Positions 23,172 to 30,727 of a stretch of DNA of 38,792 nt are shown here, in pieces. Under the pieces are notes generated by a model. That model was not told where the DNA came from. It saw only the letters and a program-made list of their open reading frames with translations, and searched no databases. The number at the start of each line of letters is the position of its first letter. Within the stretch, counting starts at the first letter, position 1. Both the position numbers and the translations under genes were made by a program. This DNA comes from Bacillota bacterium (GTDB taxonomy: Bacteria > Bacillota > Sulfobacillia > Sulfobacillales > JAIMBI01). The stretch spans positions 1 to 38,792 of the forward strand of contig JAJZYZ010000023.1 in the NCBI GenBank assembly GCA_021797815.1, read 5' to 3'.

Positions 23172-24331
23172 GCGCGCCTCTCAGGGTGGCCGTGGTCGGA
23201 GCCGGGGTAATAGGCGCGGCCATCGCCTATTACCTGCAGACCGGTGGCGCGCAGGTGACCCTTTTCGATCGCGGCGACGTGGGCGGCGGCACCTCTTCCC
23301 GGTCTGATGGCAACGTTTTGGCGATCGATAAGGAGCCCGGGTACGACGGGACGCTCGCGCTTGCAAGTCAGGATCTCCTGGCCAGGCTGGCCGACGATCT
23401 GGGCGCCTTCGAGTACCGGGCCCCGGGAAGCTATCTCGTGCTGGACAACGACGGCGAACTGGACGCCGCCAGGAGCTGGGTCGACCAGGAGCGGGCGTTC
23501 GGCCTTCCCATCCGGTTTCTGGAGCGCGAGGCCATTCATGCCGAGCTGCCCGACCTCGCCGACGATGTGCCGGGCGGTCTTTTCTGTGCGTCCGACGCCA
23601 CGTTGAATCCCCTTCTCTACACGCGCCGCATGGTTGAGGCGGCCCGTGAGCGGGGGGCCCTCGTGCGTCCGCACACGCCGGTGGCCCTGATCGTGGAGGA
23701 CGGGCGCGTGTCAGGAGTTTCCACGGCGGCGGGCGAGCGGTACGCCGTGGACGTCACCGTCGCAGCGGCGGGAGTCTGGACCCCGGCCCTCACCGAGGCG
23801 CTGTCGATGCCCCTGCCGATCCGTCCGCGCAAGGGGACGCTTTTGGTCGGCGCGCGCGGCCCGCTGCACGGGACGGCCAAGGTTATGGAGTTCGGCTATT
23901 TGATGGCCAAGTTTGGCCGGACGCGCATCGCAGCCCCGGAACTTGAGCGCTATGGAGTGGCGCTGGTCTACGAGCCGACCGCTTCGCAGAACTTTCTTCT
24001 CGGAAGCTCCCGGGAGTTTGTGGGGGAAGACGTCACGCCCAGAGAACCGGTGATGTCGCTCATCGCCCGGAGAGCGCTCCGCTTCTACCCGGGGATGGCG
24101 CAGAGTCTCTTCATCCGCGCCTATGCCGGCCTGCGTCCCTGGACTCCCGATCACTTCCCCCTGGTCGGTCCGGCCCGAGGGGTGCCAGGACTCGTCCTAG
24201 CGGCGGGTCATGAAGGCGACGGCATCGGACTTGCCGCGGTGACCGGGCACCTGGTTGCCGATATGGTCCTTGGCCGTCCGGCCATCGTGGATCCGGCGCC
24301 GCTCGATCCCGGACGTTTCGCGAGTGCGTAG
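23168..24331 (+). CDS. DAO-type FAD oxidoreductase, probable D-hydroxyproline dehydrogenase catalytic subunit
   Basis: A 387-aa D-amino-acid-oxidase-fold flavoprotein with the N-terminal motif VAVVGAGVIGAAIAYYL (G11xG13xxG16), the GGGTSSRSDGNV flavin loop, and C-terminal IRAYAGLRPWTPDHFPLVG and LAAGHEGDGIGLAAVTG. In heteromeric hydroxyproline dehydrogenases this beta-type subunit oxidises cis-4-hydroxy-D-proline. The three following small and large electron-transfer genes support a multi-subunit dehydrogenase rather than an oxygen-using oxidase. The start is TTG 23168, overlapping the preceding stop (TTGA), with GGAG about eight bases upstream. A 78-nt gap follows. Confidence 0.88.
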   Translation: MSAPLRVAVVGAGVIGAAIAYYLQTGGAQVTLFDRGDVGGGTSSRSDGNVLAIDKEPGYDGTLALASQDLLARLADDLGAFEYRAPGSYLVLDNDGELDAARSWVDQERAFGLPIRFLEREAIHAELPDLADDVPGGLFCASDATLNPLLYTRRMVEAARERGALVRPHTPVALIVEDGRVSGVSTAAGERYAVDVTVAAAGVWTPALTEALSMPLPIRPRKGTLLVGARGPLHGTAKVMEFGYLMAKFGRTRIAAPELERYGVALVYEPTASQNFLLGSSREFVGEDVTPREPVMSLIARRALRFYPGMAQSLFIRAYAGLRPWTPDHFPLVGPARGVPGLVLAAGHEGDGIGLAAVTGHLVADMVLGRPAIVDPAPLDPGRFASA

Positions 24332-24409
24332 GCAACGGCCCGGCCGAACGCGAAACGACAGGCATCGGGTCACCGAATTATGGAACAGCCGGAGAGGAGG
24401 CCGTAGAGG

Positions 24410-24703
24410 GTGTCGACTCCAGGTCCGGAGCAGGACGTCATCATCTGCCGCTGCGAGCGCGTGACTCTGGGGGCGCTCATGCGGGCCCGGCGCGATTTCG
24501 AGGTTTCCTCGGGCCGGGAACTCAAGCTGGCGACCCGTGCCTCCATGGGGATTTGCCAGGGGCGCGTGTGCCACGCGTCGTTGGAGGCGCTCTACGCCCG
24601 CTGGTTTCCGCCCGGACGTGATGTCGCGCGCCCCCGTACCCCGGCGCGTGCCGTTCCCTTCGGCGTTCTGCGGGCGCTCGCAGGAGAAGACGCCGATGAG
24701 TGA
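24410..24703 (+). CDS. Free-standing BFD-like [2Fe-2S]-binding protein of the hydroxyproline dehydrogenase
   Basis: A 97-aa protein with the bacterioferritin-associated-ferredoxin-like pattern C13-x-C15 (IICRCERVT) and C49-x4-C54 (MGICQGRVC), expected to hold one [2Fe-2S] cluster. In many related dehydrogenases this module is the C-terminal domain of the large FAD/NAD(P)-type subunit. Here it is its own gene, and the large subunit lacks it. GTG 24410 follows GGAGAGGAGG at nine bases; the upstream in-frame ATG hits a stop. Its end overlaps the next start by 8 nt (ATGAGTGA). It should relay electrons inside the complex. Confidence 0.85.
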   Translation: MSTPGPEQDVIICRCERVTLGALMRARRDFEVSSGRELKLATRASMGICQGRVCHASLEALYARWFPPGRDVARPRTPARAVPFGVLRALAGEDADE

Positions 24704-25001
24704 GTCGCCGGCCGATTCGGTGTCGTTCACGTTTGACGGGGTCACGTATCAGGGAAGAGCCGGTATGCCGGCAGGCATCGCTCTGTACGCGCTCGGTATC
24801 AAGCGTCTTGGGGACAACGAGGTCGACGGAGCTCCCCGGGGCCTTTACTGTCTTATCGGCCAGTGCTTCGAGTGCCGGGTGCTGGTAGGGGGCGAGGTGC
24901 GGCGCGCCTGCCTCCTGCCGCTGTCTGAAGGACTTGCATTCGAATCGTTGAGGGCTGAGCCGCCGCTCCGCACCAACCCGGGGCGGCCCTCCCATGACTG
25001 A
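24696..25001 (+). CDS. Small (2Fe-2S) ferredoxin-like subunit (HcnA/LhpF type)
   Basis: A 101-aa protein of the Fer2_4 type. Cluster ligands are C52, C57, C60 (GLYCLIGQCFECRV) and C72 (RRACLLP). The N-terminal half (VSFTFDGVTYQGRAGMPAGIALYALG) is the usual beta-grasp fold. It matches the small subunit of heteromeric amino-acid/opine/hydroxyproline dehydrogenases and should pass electrons to or from the flavin subunits. Its ATG overlaps the upstream gene by 8 nt (ATGAGTGA) and its own end overlaps the next by 8 nt (ATGACTGA), so the three electron-transfer genes are tightly coupled. Confidence 0.9.
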   Translation: MSESPADSVSFTFDGVTYQGRAGMPAGIALYALGIKRLGDNEVDGAPRGLYCLIGQCFECRVLVGGEVRRACLLPLSEGLAFESLRAEPPLRTNPGRPSHD

Positions 25002-26202
25002 GCGCGTCGACGTCGCCATCGTGGGCGCCGGCGCCGCTGGTCTGGCGGCCGCAAGCGCCCTTGCGGAGCAGGACATGGTGGTGCGCGTCTTTGACGAATA
25101 CCCTGAGGCCGGCGGCAGACTACTCGGCCAGCACTACCGTCTCGGGCGGCGCCGGTGGAACGGGAGTGAGGTGGCGGGAGCCCTGCTTCAAAGTCTCCAC
25201 GGGCGGGGCCAGGTCTCAATCGCCGTCGGGGTCACCGTGTATGAGGTGGCAGACGTCGCCCAATCGGGGTTCCTGGTTCGTACACACCCGGCAGGCAATC
25301 TGACGGCATCGCGGGTGCTGGTCGCAACCGGAGCCGGGGAAAATGCAATCCCGCTTCCCGGCTGGACCCTTCCCGGTGTCCTGACGGTCGGGGCCGCCCA
25401 GGTAATGAGCGTCGTGCACCGGGTGCCGCCGGGGCGGCGTGGCCTCATCATCGGCACGGGTGTGCTCTCCTTTGCGATAGCCGCGGAATTGCAGGAGGCC
25501 GGGGTGGAGTGGCTCGGCATCGTCATGGCGCCCGAGTCGGATGCCACGGCTCACCTCGGGAGCGTGCCTGAGCGCTGGGAGGCCCTTTCGCGTCTTGATG
25601 CCGCGGCACCGTCCTGGATGCGTCCAATCGTAAGAGGACTTGGACGACCTGCCCTCCGTCCTTTCCTCATGGGCCGGTATCCGCGAGCCGGCGTGGCCAT
25701 CGCCGGCACGCACGTATATCTCAATCAGATGGCGACGCGGGTCGTGGGTAGCCGGGACGCCGCGGCCGTCGAGCTTCGATACCTCGACGGCCACGGACAT
25801 CCCACGGGTCCTTCCCGTCTCATCCCCGTCGACTTCGTCCTCTTGTCGGGCGGGCTCTCGCCCATCACCGAGCTTCTCGACCCGCTCGGCGTTAAGATGA
25901 CGGAGTCTCCCGCGCTTGGCGGGCGCGTTCCGGTTCTCTCTCCCGCCGGGGAAACGTCCCATTCCGGCCTATATGTGGCCGGGAGCGCCGGCGGGATCGA
26001 AAGCGGCGCCGTGGCCGTCGCCCAGGGGCGCCTCACCGGCCTACACATCGCACACTCGCTCACCGGGTCGCGCCCGGAGCTGGTCTCGGCCATCGAGGCC
26101 GCGCGGCAGAAGCTTTCAGAGGCGCGGCGCGACGCCCCGTTCGAATTCAACCCGGGCGCGAGGGCAGAAGTCTCGAGACTATCCCAGGATTCACGGTCCT
26201 AG
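24994..26202 (+). CDS. FAD/NAD(P)-binding large subunit of hydroxyproline dehydrogenase (HcnB/LhpE type, lacking BFD tail)
   Basis: A 402-aa pyridine-nucleotide-disulfide-reductase-fold protein. The N-terminal dinucleotide motif is VAIVGAGAAGLAAASALAEQ (G11xG13xxG16), then FDEYPEAGGRLLGQ. A second dinucleotide fold starts at GLIIGTGVLSFAIAAELQEAG near 150, and the C-terminal flavin motif is GLYVAGSAGGIESGAVAVAQGRLTG. Members normally end with a Cys-rich BFD domain; this one stops in a Cys-free tail (FNPGARAEVSRL), because that domain is encoded separately at 24410. It is likely the second flavin centre carrying electrons from the DAO-like subunit to an acceptor. Confidence 0.88.
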   Translation: MTERVDVAIVGAGAAGLAAASALAEQDMVVRVFDEYPEAGGRLLGQHYRLGRRRWNGSEVAGALLQSLHGRGQVSIAVGVTVYEVADVAQSGFLVRTHPAGNLTASRVLVATGAGENAIPLPGWTLPGVLTVGAAQVMSVVHRVPPGRRGLIIGTGVLSFAIAAELQEAGVEWLGIVMAPESDATAHLGSVPERWEALSRLDAAAPSWMRPIVRGLGRPALRPFLMGRYPRAGVAIAGTHVYLNQMATRVVGSRDAAAVELRYLDGHGHPTGPSRLIPVDFVLLSGGLSPITELLDPLGVKMTESPALGGRVPVLSPAGETSHSGLYVAGSAGGIESGAVAVAQGRLTGLHIAHSLTGSRPELVSAIEAARQKLSEARRDAPFEFNPGARAEVSRLSQDSRS

Positions 26203-26205
26203 CGT
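26200..26205 (+). promoter_or_regulatory. TAGCGT element (candidate internal -10) before the hydroxyproline epimerase gene
   Basis: The context GGTCCTAGCGTCGA nearly repeats that at 6671. It overlaps the upstream stop codon (TAG 26200-26202) and lies 28 nt before GTG 26234. An internal promoter is possible; no good -35 is seen. Confidence 0.25.
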
Positions 26206-26233
26206 CGAAGGCTCGCTCTCAGGGAGGGCACCG

Positions 26234-27247
26234 GTGCAATTTCGCCATGTGATCCGAACCATCGAGACCCATACCGGCGGCAACCCGACCAGGACCGTGA
26301 TTGCGGGTGCCCCCGCGCTTCGCGGCGACACGATGATGGCGAAGATGGAGTCGATGCGCGAGCACGCGGACTGGATGCGGACCGTCCTCACATACGAACC
26401 GCGGGGCATGAGCGTCATGTCCGGTGCCGTATTAACCGAGCCGGTCCATCCGGAAGCAGACTTCGGCGTGGTGTATTTCGAGGTCGGTGGTTATCTCCCG
26501 ATGTGCGGACATGACACCATCGGCCTCATCACGGCACTTTTGGAAACCGGGCAAGTGGCGATGGTGGAGCCGGAGACGGTTGTCGTGCTGGACACCCCGG
26601 CCGGACTCGTGCGGACGGTAGCCCGGGTGGAGGGCGGGCGGGTGCGGGAGGTCTTCTTTGACAACGTCCCGGCCTTCGTACTGGTCCGAGACCTCGTGGT
26701 GCCGCTGGACGGGGGCGACGTCGACCAGGTCCGCCTCGACATCGCCTGGGGTGGCAATTTTTACGGGATCGTGGAGGCGTCCAAGGTGGGCGTCCGGCTG
26801 GACCGTGACCACGCCGCCCGCGCCATCGAGGTGGCCCGACGCATCCGCGCCGCGGTGGACGCGTGCGTGGACGTGGTGCATCCGGAATTCTCCAATGTGC
26901 GCGGCCTCACGCATATCGAGTTCTACGGGCCGCCGGATGACGGCGACGCTGACGTGAAGAACCTGGTCATCGTGCCGCCGGGCGGTGTCGACCGCTCCCC
27001 GTGCGGAACCGGCACGGCGGCCAAGACGGCGGTGCGGGTGGCGCGGGGCGAGATGGCCATCGGCGACAGCTTCCGGCATGCGAGCGTAACCGGGGCTGTC
27101 TTTGCGGCCACGGCGCTGGAGGAGGTGCCGGTCGGCCCCTATGACGGCGTGCGGGCACGCATCGCCGGCCGCGCGTACCTGCATGGAGACTCCACCTTCG
27201 TGGTGGAGTCCGGTGACCCGCTCTGGCAGGGTTTTCTGCTTGGCTGA
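26234..27247 (+). CDS. Proline racemase family enzyme, probable 4-hydroxyproline 2-epimerase
   Basis: A 337-aa proline-racemase-fold protein with both catalytic cysteines: C91 in LPMCGHDTIG and C257 in DRSPCGTGTAAK. Also typical are HTGGNPTR near the N-terminus and IAWGGNFYGIVEASKVG in the middle. The two-Cys arrangement supports racemase/epimerase chemistry: interconversion of trans-4-hydroxy-L-proline and cis-4-hydroxy-D-proline, feeding the dehydrogenase encoded just upstream. Proline racemase activity is the main alternative. GTG 26234 follows AGGGAGGG at a suitable distance. It is 31 nt after the dehydrogenase large-subunit gene. Confidence 0.9.
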   Translation: MQFRHVIRTIETHTGGNPTRTVIAGAPALRGDTMMAKMESMREHADWMRTVLTYEPRGMSVMSGAVLTEPVHPEADFGVVYFEVGGYLPMCGHDTIGLITALLETGQVAMVEPETVVVLDTPAGLVRTVARVEGGRVREVFFDNVPAFVLVRDLVVPLDGGDVDQVRLDIAWGGNFYGIVEASKVGVRLDRDHAARAIEVARRIRAAVDACVDVVHPEFSNVRGLTHIEFYGPPDDGDADVKNLVIVPPGGVDRSPCGTGTAAKTAVRVARGEMAIGDSFRHASVTGAVFAATALEEVPVGPYDGVRARIAGRAYLHGDSTFVVESGDPLWQGFLLG

Positions 27248-27264
27248 TCCCGCCCAGGCGCGGA

Positions 27265-27293
27265 TTGACGCCCCCTGCCGATGGCTTTAGTGT
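27265..27293 (+). promoter_or_regulatory. Promoter before the M28 peptidase gene (TTGACG-17-TAGTGT), possibly leaderless
   Basis: TTGACG (27265-27270) and TAGTGT (27288-27293) are separated by exactly 17 nt. Only six bases separate the -10 from ATG 27300, so transcription would begin at or next to the start codon. This explains why the gene lacks a ribosome binding site. Confidence 0.5.
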
Positions 27294-27299
27294 CAGGCT

Positions 27300-28631
27300 A
27301 TGGACAACAACACCCCCCGGATCACCGACGCCCAGAAGGAAGCGGCCGGCCGCATCCTTGGGAGCGCCCTCGGAAGCCACGCCGCTTGGGAACGCACGGC
27401 CCTGTGGACCGATACATTTGGCCCGCGCCTGTCGGGCTCAGACGCTCTGGAACGAGCCATTGACTGGGCGCTTGAGGCCCTTCGAGAAGATGGATTTCAA
27501 AACGTTCAGGGGGAGCCGGTCATGGTCCCGCACTGGGTGCGGGGTGAAGAGTCAGCCACCCTCCTACAGCCGCGGGAGGCCCGGCTGGTCATGCTGGGCC
27601 TGGGCGGCAGCGTGGGAACACCCCCCGGCGGCATCACCGCACCGGTCCTGGTGGTGACTTCGTTCGATGAGCTTGAGCGGCGCGCCGCAGAGGCTCACGG
27701 CAAGATCGTGCTCTTTGATGTTCCCTTCGAGACCTATGGCAAGACGGTCCGCTACCGTGCCCAGGGCCCGGTGGCCGCGGCCCGCGCCGGTGCCGCCGCC
27801 TGCCTCATCCGCACCGTCGGCTCCGGATCCATCCGAAGTCCCCACACCGGCGGGCTTCGCTACGATGAAAGCGTGACCAAGATTCCCGCCGCCGCCCTCT
27901 CAATCGAGGACGCGATGCTGCTGCACCGCTTCTCTGACCGCGGGGTCGAGGTGGTGGTGCATCTGCAGATGGAGGCCGAGATGCTGCCGGACGCACCTTC
28001 CCGCAATATCGTCGCCGATCTGCCCGGCTCCGAGCACCCCGAGGAAGTGGTGGTCTTGGGCGGCCACATCGACTCCTGGGACGTCGGTCAGGGTGCTATG
28101 GACGATGCGGGTGGCTTCATGGCCGCCTGGGAGGCGGTGAACGTCATTCGCCGTCTGGGCTTAAAGCCCCGGCGCACGCTGCGGTTAGTGGGCTGGACCA
28201 ATGAGGAGAACGGGCTTCGCGGAGGGCTCGGATACCGGGATGCCCACGAGGGAGAGCTCGACCGGCATGTGATGGCGATGGAATCCGACGCCGGCTTCTT
28301 TCGACCGACAGAGCTGTCGTTCAGCGGGCAGGCCGAGTCGTTTACGGTGATCGAGCAGATTGCCGAGCTCATGCGGCCGGCCGGCCCCTTTTCCGTGGCC
28401 CCCGGCGGTCCCGGCGCCGACATCGGGCCCCTCATGCGGCGCGGCGTGCCGACCCTGTCACTTCACTCGGACGCGTCTCGCTACATGCTCTATCACCACT
28501 CTCACGGCGACACGCCCGACAAGCTCGATCCGGACGACGTGGCGCACGGAGTGGCCGTCCTTGCCCTATACGCCTATGTTCTGGGCGACCTGGATGGCCG
28601 CCTCGGGGGCAATCCCCCGCAAGACGCCTGA
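27300..28631 (+). CDS. M28-family zinc aminopeptidase/carboxypeptidase Q-like, cytosolic
   Basis: A 443-aa co-catalytic zinc peptidase. A protease-associated insert spans about residues 110-215. The M28 core gives ligands H256 (GGHIDSWDVG), D268 (MDDAGG), E302/E303 (TNEENG, catalytic plus metal), D330 (ESDAGF) and H400 or H402 (YHHSHGDTPDK). Overall order resembles mammalian plasma glutamate carboxypeptidase/CPQ. There is no signal peptide, although M28B enzymes are usually exported, so it probably cleaves short, perhaps hydroxyproline-containing, peptides in the cytosol. ATG 27300 has no Shine-Dalgarno but sits just after a good promoter. A strong terminator follows 10 nt after its stop. Confidence 0.88.
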   Translation: MDNNTPRITDAQKEAAGRILGSALGSHAAWERTALWTDTFGPRLSGSDALERAIDWALEALREDGFQNVQGEPVMVPHWVRGEESATLLQPREARLVMLGLGGSVGTPPGGITAPVLVVTSFDELERRAAEAHGKIVLFDVPFETYGKTVRYRAQGPVAAARAGAAACLIRTVGSGSIRSPHTGGLRYDESVTKIPAAALSIEDAMLLHRFSDRGVEVVVHLQMEAEMLPDAPSRNIVADLPGSEHPEEVVVLGGHIDSWDVGQGAMDDAGGFMAAWEAVNVIRRLGLKPRRTLRLVGWTNEENGLRGGLGYRDAHEGELDRHVMAMESDAGFFRPTELSFSGQAESFTVIEQIAELMRPAGPFSVAPGGPGADIGPLMRRGVPTLSLHSDASRYMLYHHSHGDTPDKLDPDDVAHGVAVLALYAYVLGDLDGRLGGNPPQDA

Positions 28632-28641
28632 GCATCAACCG

Positions 28642-28674
28642 GGGCCCGGCGCCGCTGGCGTCCGGGCCCTTTTT
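28642..28674 (+). terminator. Rho-independent terminator after the M28 peptidase gene
   Basis: GGGCCCGG (28642-28649) pairs with CCGGGCCC (28662-28669). An inner CGCC-GCT-GGCG extends the stem, leaving one bulged T, and TTTTT follows at 28670. The T-run ends only 16 nt before the next start codon. Confidence 0.9.
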
Positions 28675-28690
28675 GGAATCGAGGGCATGG

Positions 28691-29704
28691 ATGGACGTCC
28701 GTGAAGTCTTTCATGTAGTGGACCTGCACGCCGGCGGCGAGCCTTTGCGTTTAATTGTGGATGGCTACCCGCCTATCCCGGGCGGCACGATTCTGGAGCG
28801 CCGGGCCTACCTGCAAGAACACCTCGACCACTACCGCCGCCGCCTCATGTGGGAGCCATGGGGACACGAGGACATGTACGGCTGCCTTCTCCTGCCGCCC
28901 GAACGAGAGACCAGTGACTTTGGCCTCATCTTCATGCACAACGCCGGGTACAGCACGATGTGCGGCCACGCGGTCATCGCCGTCACGCGCTATTTAGTTG
29001 AGACCGGCCGCGTCGCACCCGGGCCCGGGCGAGCCATCGAGGCCACGGTCCGGTATGACGTGCCAAGCGGCGTCGTGACCGCCCACGCGGTGATAGAAGA
29101 CGGTCACGTCGCCTCCGTCTGGTTTGAGAATGTGCCCGCCTGGGCGGAAGTGCTGAACGAGACCGTCCAGGTTGAAAACCGCGTGCTTCCCATCGACATC
29201 GGCTACGGCGGCGCCTATTACGCCCTGGTTGAGGCGGACGCCCTCGGGCTCACGGTCGAGCCGGCGGCGGTCCCGGCCCTGAAAGAGGCGGCACGCCGCA
29301 TCCGCCGGGCGGTCGAGACCGAGCGCGTCCTTCGCCACCCGGTCGAGCCCGCCATCGAGGGCCTCTATGGCGTCATATTTACGGCCCCACCGCGCGATCC
29401 CCGCCACCGGGCGCGTCATGTCACCGTATTTGCGGACCGGGAAGTGGACCGCTCGCCGTGCGGGAGCTGCGTGTCGGCGCGCATGGCGGTCGAGCACGCG
29501 AAGGGCCTTCTCCACGTGAACGAGCCCTACGCTGTCGAAAGCGTGCTGGATACCGTCTTTGAGGGCAAGGTTCTGGGACCCGGGCCGCATGCGGGCCCAC
29601 ACCAAACGGTGCGCACGACCGTGGCGGGCACCGCGTACATAGTGGCCTTCCGGCGCTTCTACCTCGATCCCACGGACCCCTTGCCCCCGTTTTTGATTCG
29701 CTGA
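28691..29704 (+). CDS. Proline racemase family protein, probable trans-3-hydroxy-L-proline dehydratase or epimerase
   Basis: A 337-aa paralogue of the 26234 gene with cysteines at the same positions: C91 in STMCGHAVIAV and C257 in DRSPCGSCVSAR. Several segments (VDLHAGGEPLRLI, FMHNAGYSTMCGHAVIAV, DIGYGGAYYALVEADALGL) look closer to trans-3-hydroxy-L-proline dehydratases of the L3HYPDH type than to epimerases. Those dehydratases usually have Thr at the second Cys position, whereas this protein keeps Cys. Function is therefore ambiguous between 3-hydroxyproline dehydration, giving substrate for the reductase at 22197, and epimerisation. GAGGG lies before ATG 28691. The start is 16 nt after the operon terminator, so expression needs readthrough or an overlapping promoter. 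Confidence 0.87.
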   Translation: MDVREVFHVVDLHAGGEPLRLIVDGYPPIPGGTILERRAYLQEHLDHYRRRLMWEPWGHEDMYGCLLLPPERETSDFGLIFMHNAGYSTMCGHAVIAVTRYLVETGRVAPGPGRAIEATVRYDVPSGVVTAHAVIEDGHVASVWFENVPAWAEVLNETVQVENRVLPIDIGYGGAYYALVEADALGLTVEPAAVPALKEAARRIRRAVETERVLRHPVEPAIEGLYGVIFTAPPRDPRHRARHVTVFADREVDRSPCGSCVSARMAVEHAKGLLHVNEPYAVESVLDTVFEGKVLGPGPHAGPHQTVRTTVAGTAYIVAFRRFYLDPTDPLPPFLIR

Positions 29705-30190
29705 CAACCGGCGACTGTACCGGTGTCGTCTCCCCTGCGTGAGAGCGGGTGCCGCCGGCGGCCGTCCCGTCTTATGAACCGACGCCGGGGGAGGCGTGGC
29801 CCCCGCGCGTTTTCTGGCCGCGGGCCGCGAAAAGCGCACGGTCCCTCCGGCTATGACGCGTGAATCAGCACGCCCTGTCCATGGCTCATCCCCGAATCGG
29901 CGCTTGCGGAGCGACGAGGGTCCCCCCGCCAAAAGGACCGTCACCTTGCGATCGGCGGACCGCATCGCCCGACCGCGCGGACGGGAGGTGCCCGGTGACG
30001 TGAAGCCAGGGTGGTGGACATCCCGCTCTGGCCAGGATGCGTCCGGGACCACGCCGGAAGGCGCGACCGGCCCGTCATGGAGTCCGGGGCGATGTCCTGG
30101 ACATCAGATGGACTTGTGACTCTCCGGGGGCGCGCTCCGCATCACGGATAGACGTCAGCCGGGCGTCGCCGCCGCATGGCTTCCATGCTC
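29705..30190. other. 486-nt intergenic region with no convincing gene
   Basis: It lies between two convergent units. Open frames here have no ribosome sites or family resemblance and look like random high-GC frames. It contains the palindrome GCCGCCGGCGGC (29751-29762) and a weak terminator-like hairpin, listed separately. Confidence 0.5.
29786..29813 (+). terminator. Possible terminator downstream of the second racemase-family gene
   Basis: CGGGGG (29786-29791) pairs with CCCCCG (29800-29805) around an 8-nt loop, followed by CGCG and TTTT. The four-base spacer before the T-run weakens the call. Confidence 0.4.
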
Positions 30191-30727
30191 TTAGGGTGCC
30201 TCCCCGGGCAGCTCCGTGCCGAAATGCTCCCCGTACCGGACGCGAAGCGCGTCGTAGCCGTGGCTCTCGGCGTTCTGGCCCACCATGCTTGGCATGTCCC
30301 GCCCCGCCAGCAGGCCGCCAAGGCCCGAAAGACAGAGGTGCCAGCCCGCTCCGTAGCGCGGTGCGTCGGCGCGGTTCCGCAGCTGGTGGCGGAGGACCAG
30401 CCGGCTTCCCGCGTTCGTCTCCTCGATTTCCCAGCGCAGCATGTCGTCGCCCCACCTCATGACCAGCAGACGCGGCGGTTCTACTTCAAACACTTCGCCA
30501 TTCCGCTCCGGCGCATCGGGCATGGCGATGTGGGCAAGACGCACGGGCCCTGTGGTCACGAGGTCGCGCGCCGGATCGTAGGGCCCCCACCGCGTGATCT
30601 GCTTCCGTTGTGTGAGGGCCGCCCAAATCCTCGCCACCGGCACCGGGAAATACCGCTCGATTACCAGCACCCATCCGTCCCGATCCTTCCGGAGCCGCGC
30701 GCTTTCAATCGATTCCGGGTCCTCCAC
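30191..30727 (-). CDS. SRPBCC/AHSA1-domain protein
   Basis: A 178-aa START-like (SRPBCC, activator of Hsp90 ATPase homologue 1 type) protein. VLVIERYFPVPVARIWAALT begins the fold, ITRWGPYD follows, then the strand series VFEVEPPRLLVMRWG and SRLVLRHQL, and a C-terminal helix GAGWHLCLSGLGGLL. The domain has a hydrophobic ligand pocket; its ligand is unknown. AGGAGG lies nine bases before GTG 30727. The gene overlaps the 3' end of the ArsR gene by 23 nt. ArsR-SRPBCC pairs are common and are thought to be self-regulated stress or detoxification units. Confidence 0.87.
   Translation of the reverse strand: MEDPESIESARLRKDRDGWVLVIERYFPVPVARIWAALTQRKQITRWGPYDPARDLVTTGPVRLAHIAMPDAPERNGEVFEVEPPRLLVMRWGDDMLRWEIEETNAGSRLVLRHQLRNRADAPRYGAGWHLCLSGLGGLLAGRDMPSMVGQNAESHGYDALRVRYGEHFGTELPGEAP

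Noticed and set aside
29796-30119. Plus-strand open frame in the intergenic region
   Set aside because: No ribosome site, Arg/Pro/Gly-rich random composition and no family resemblance; probably chance in high-GC DNA.
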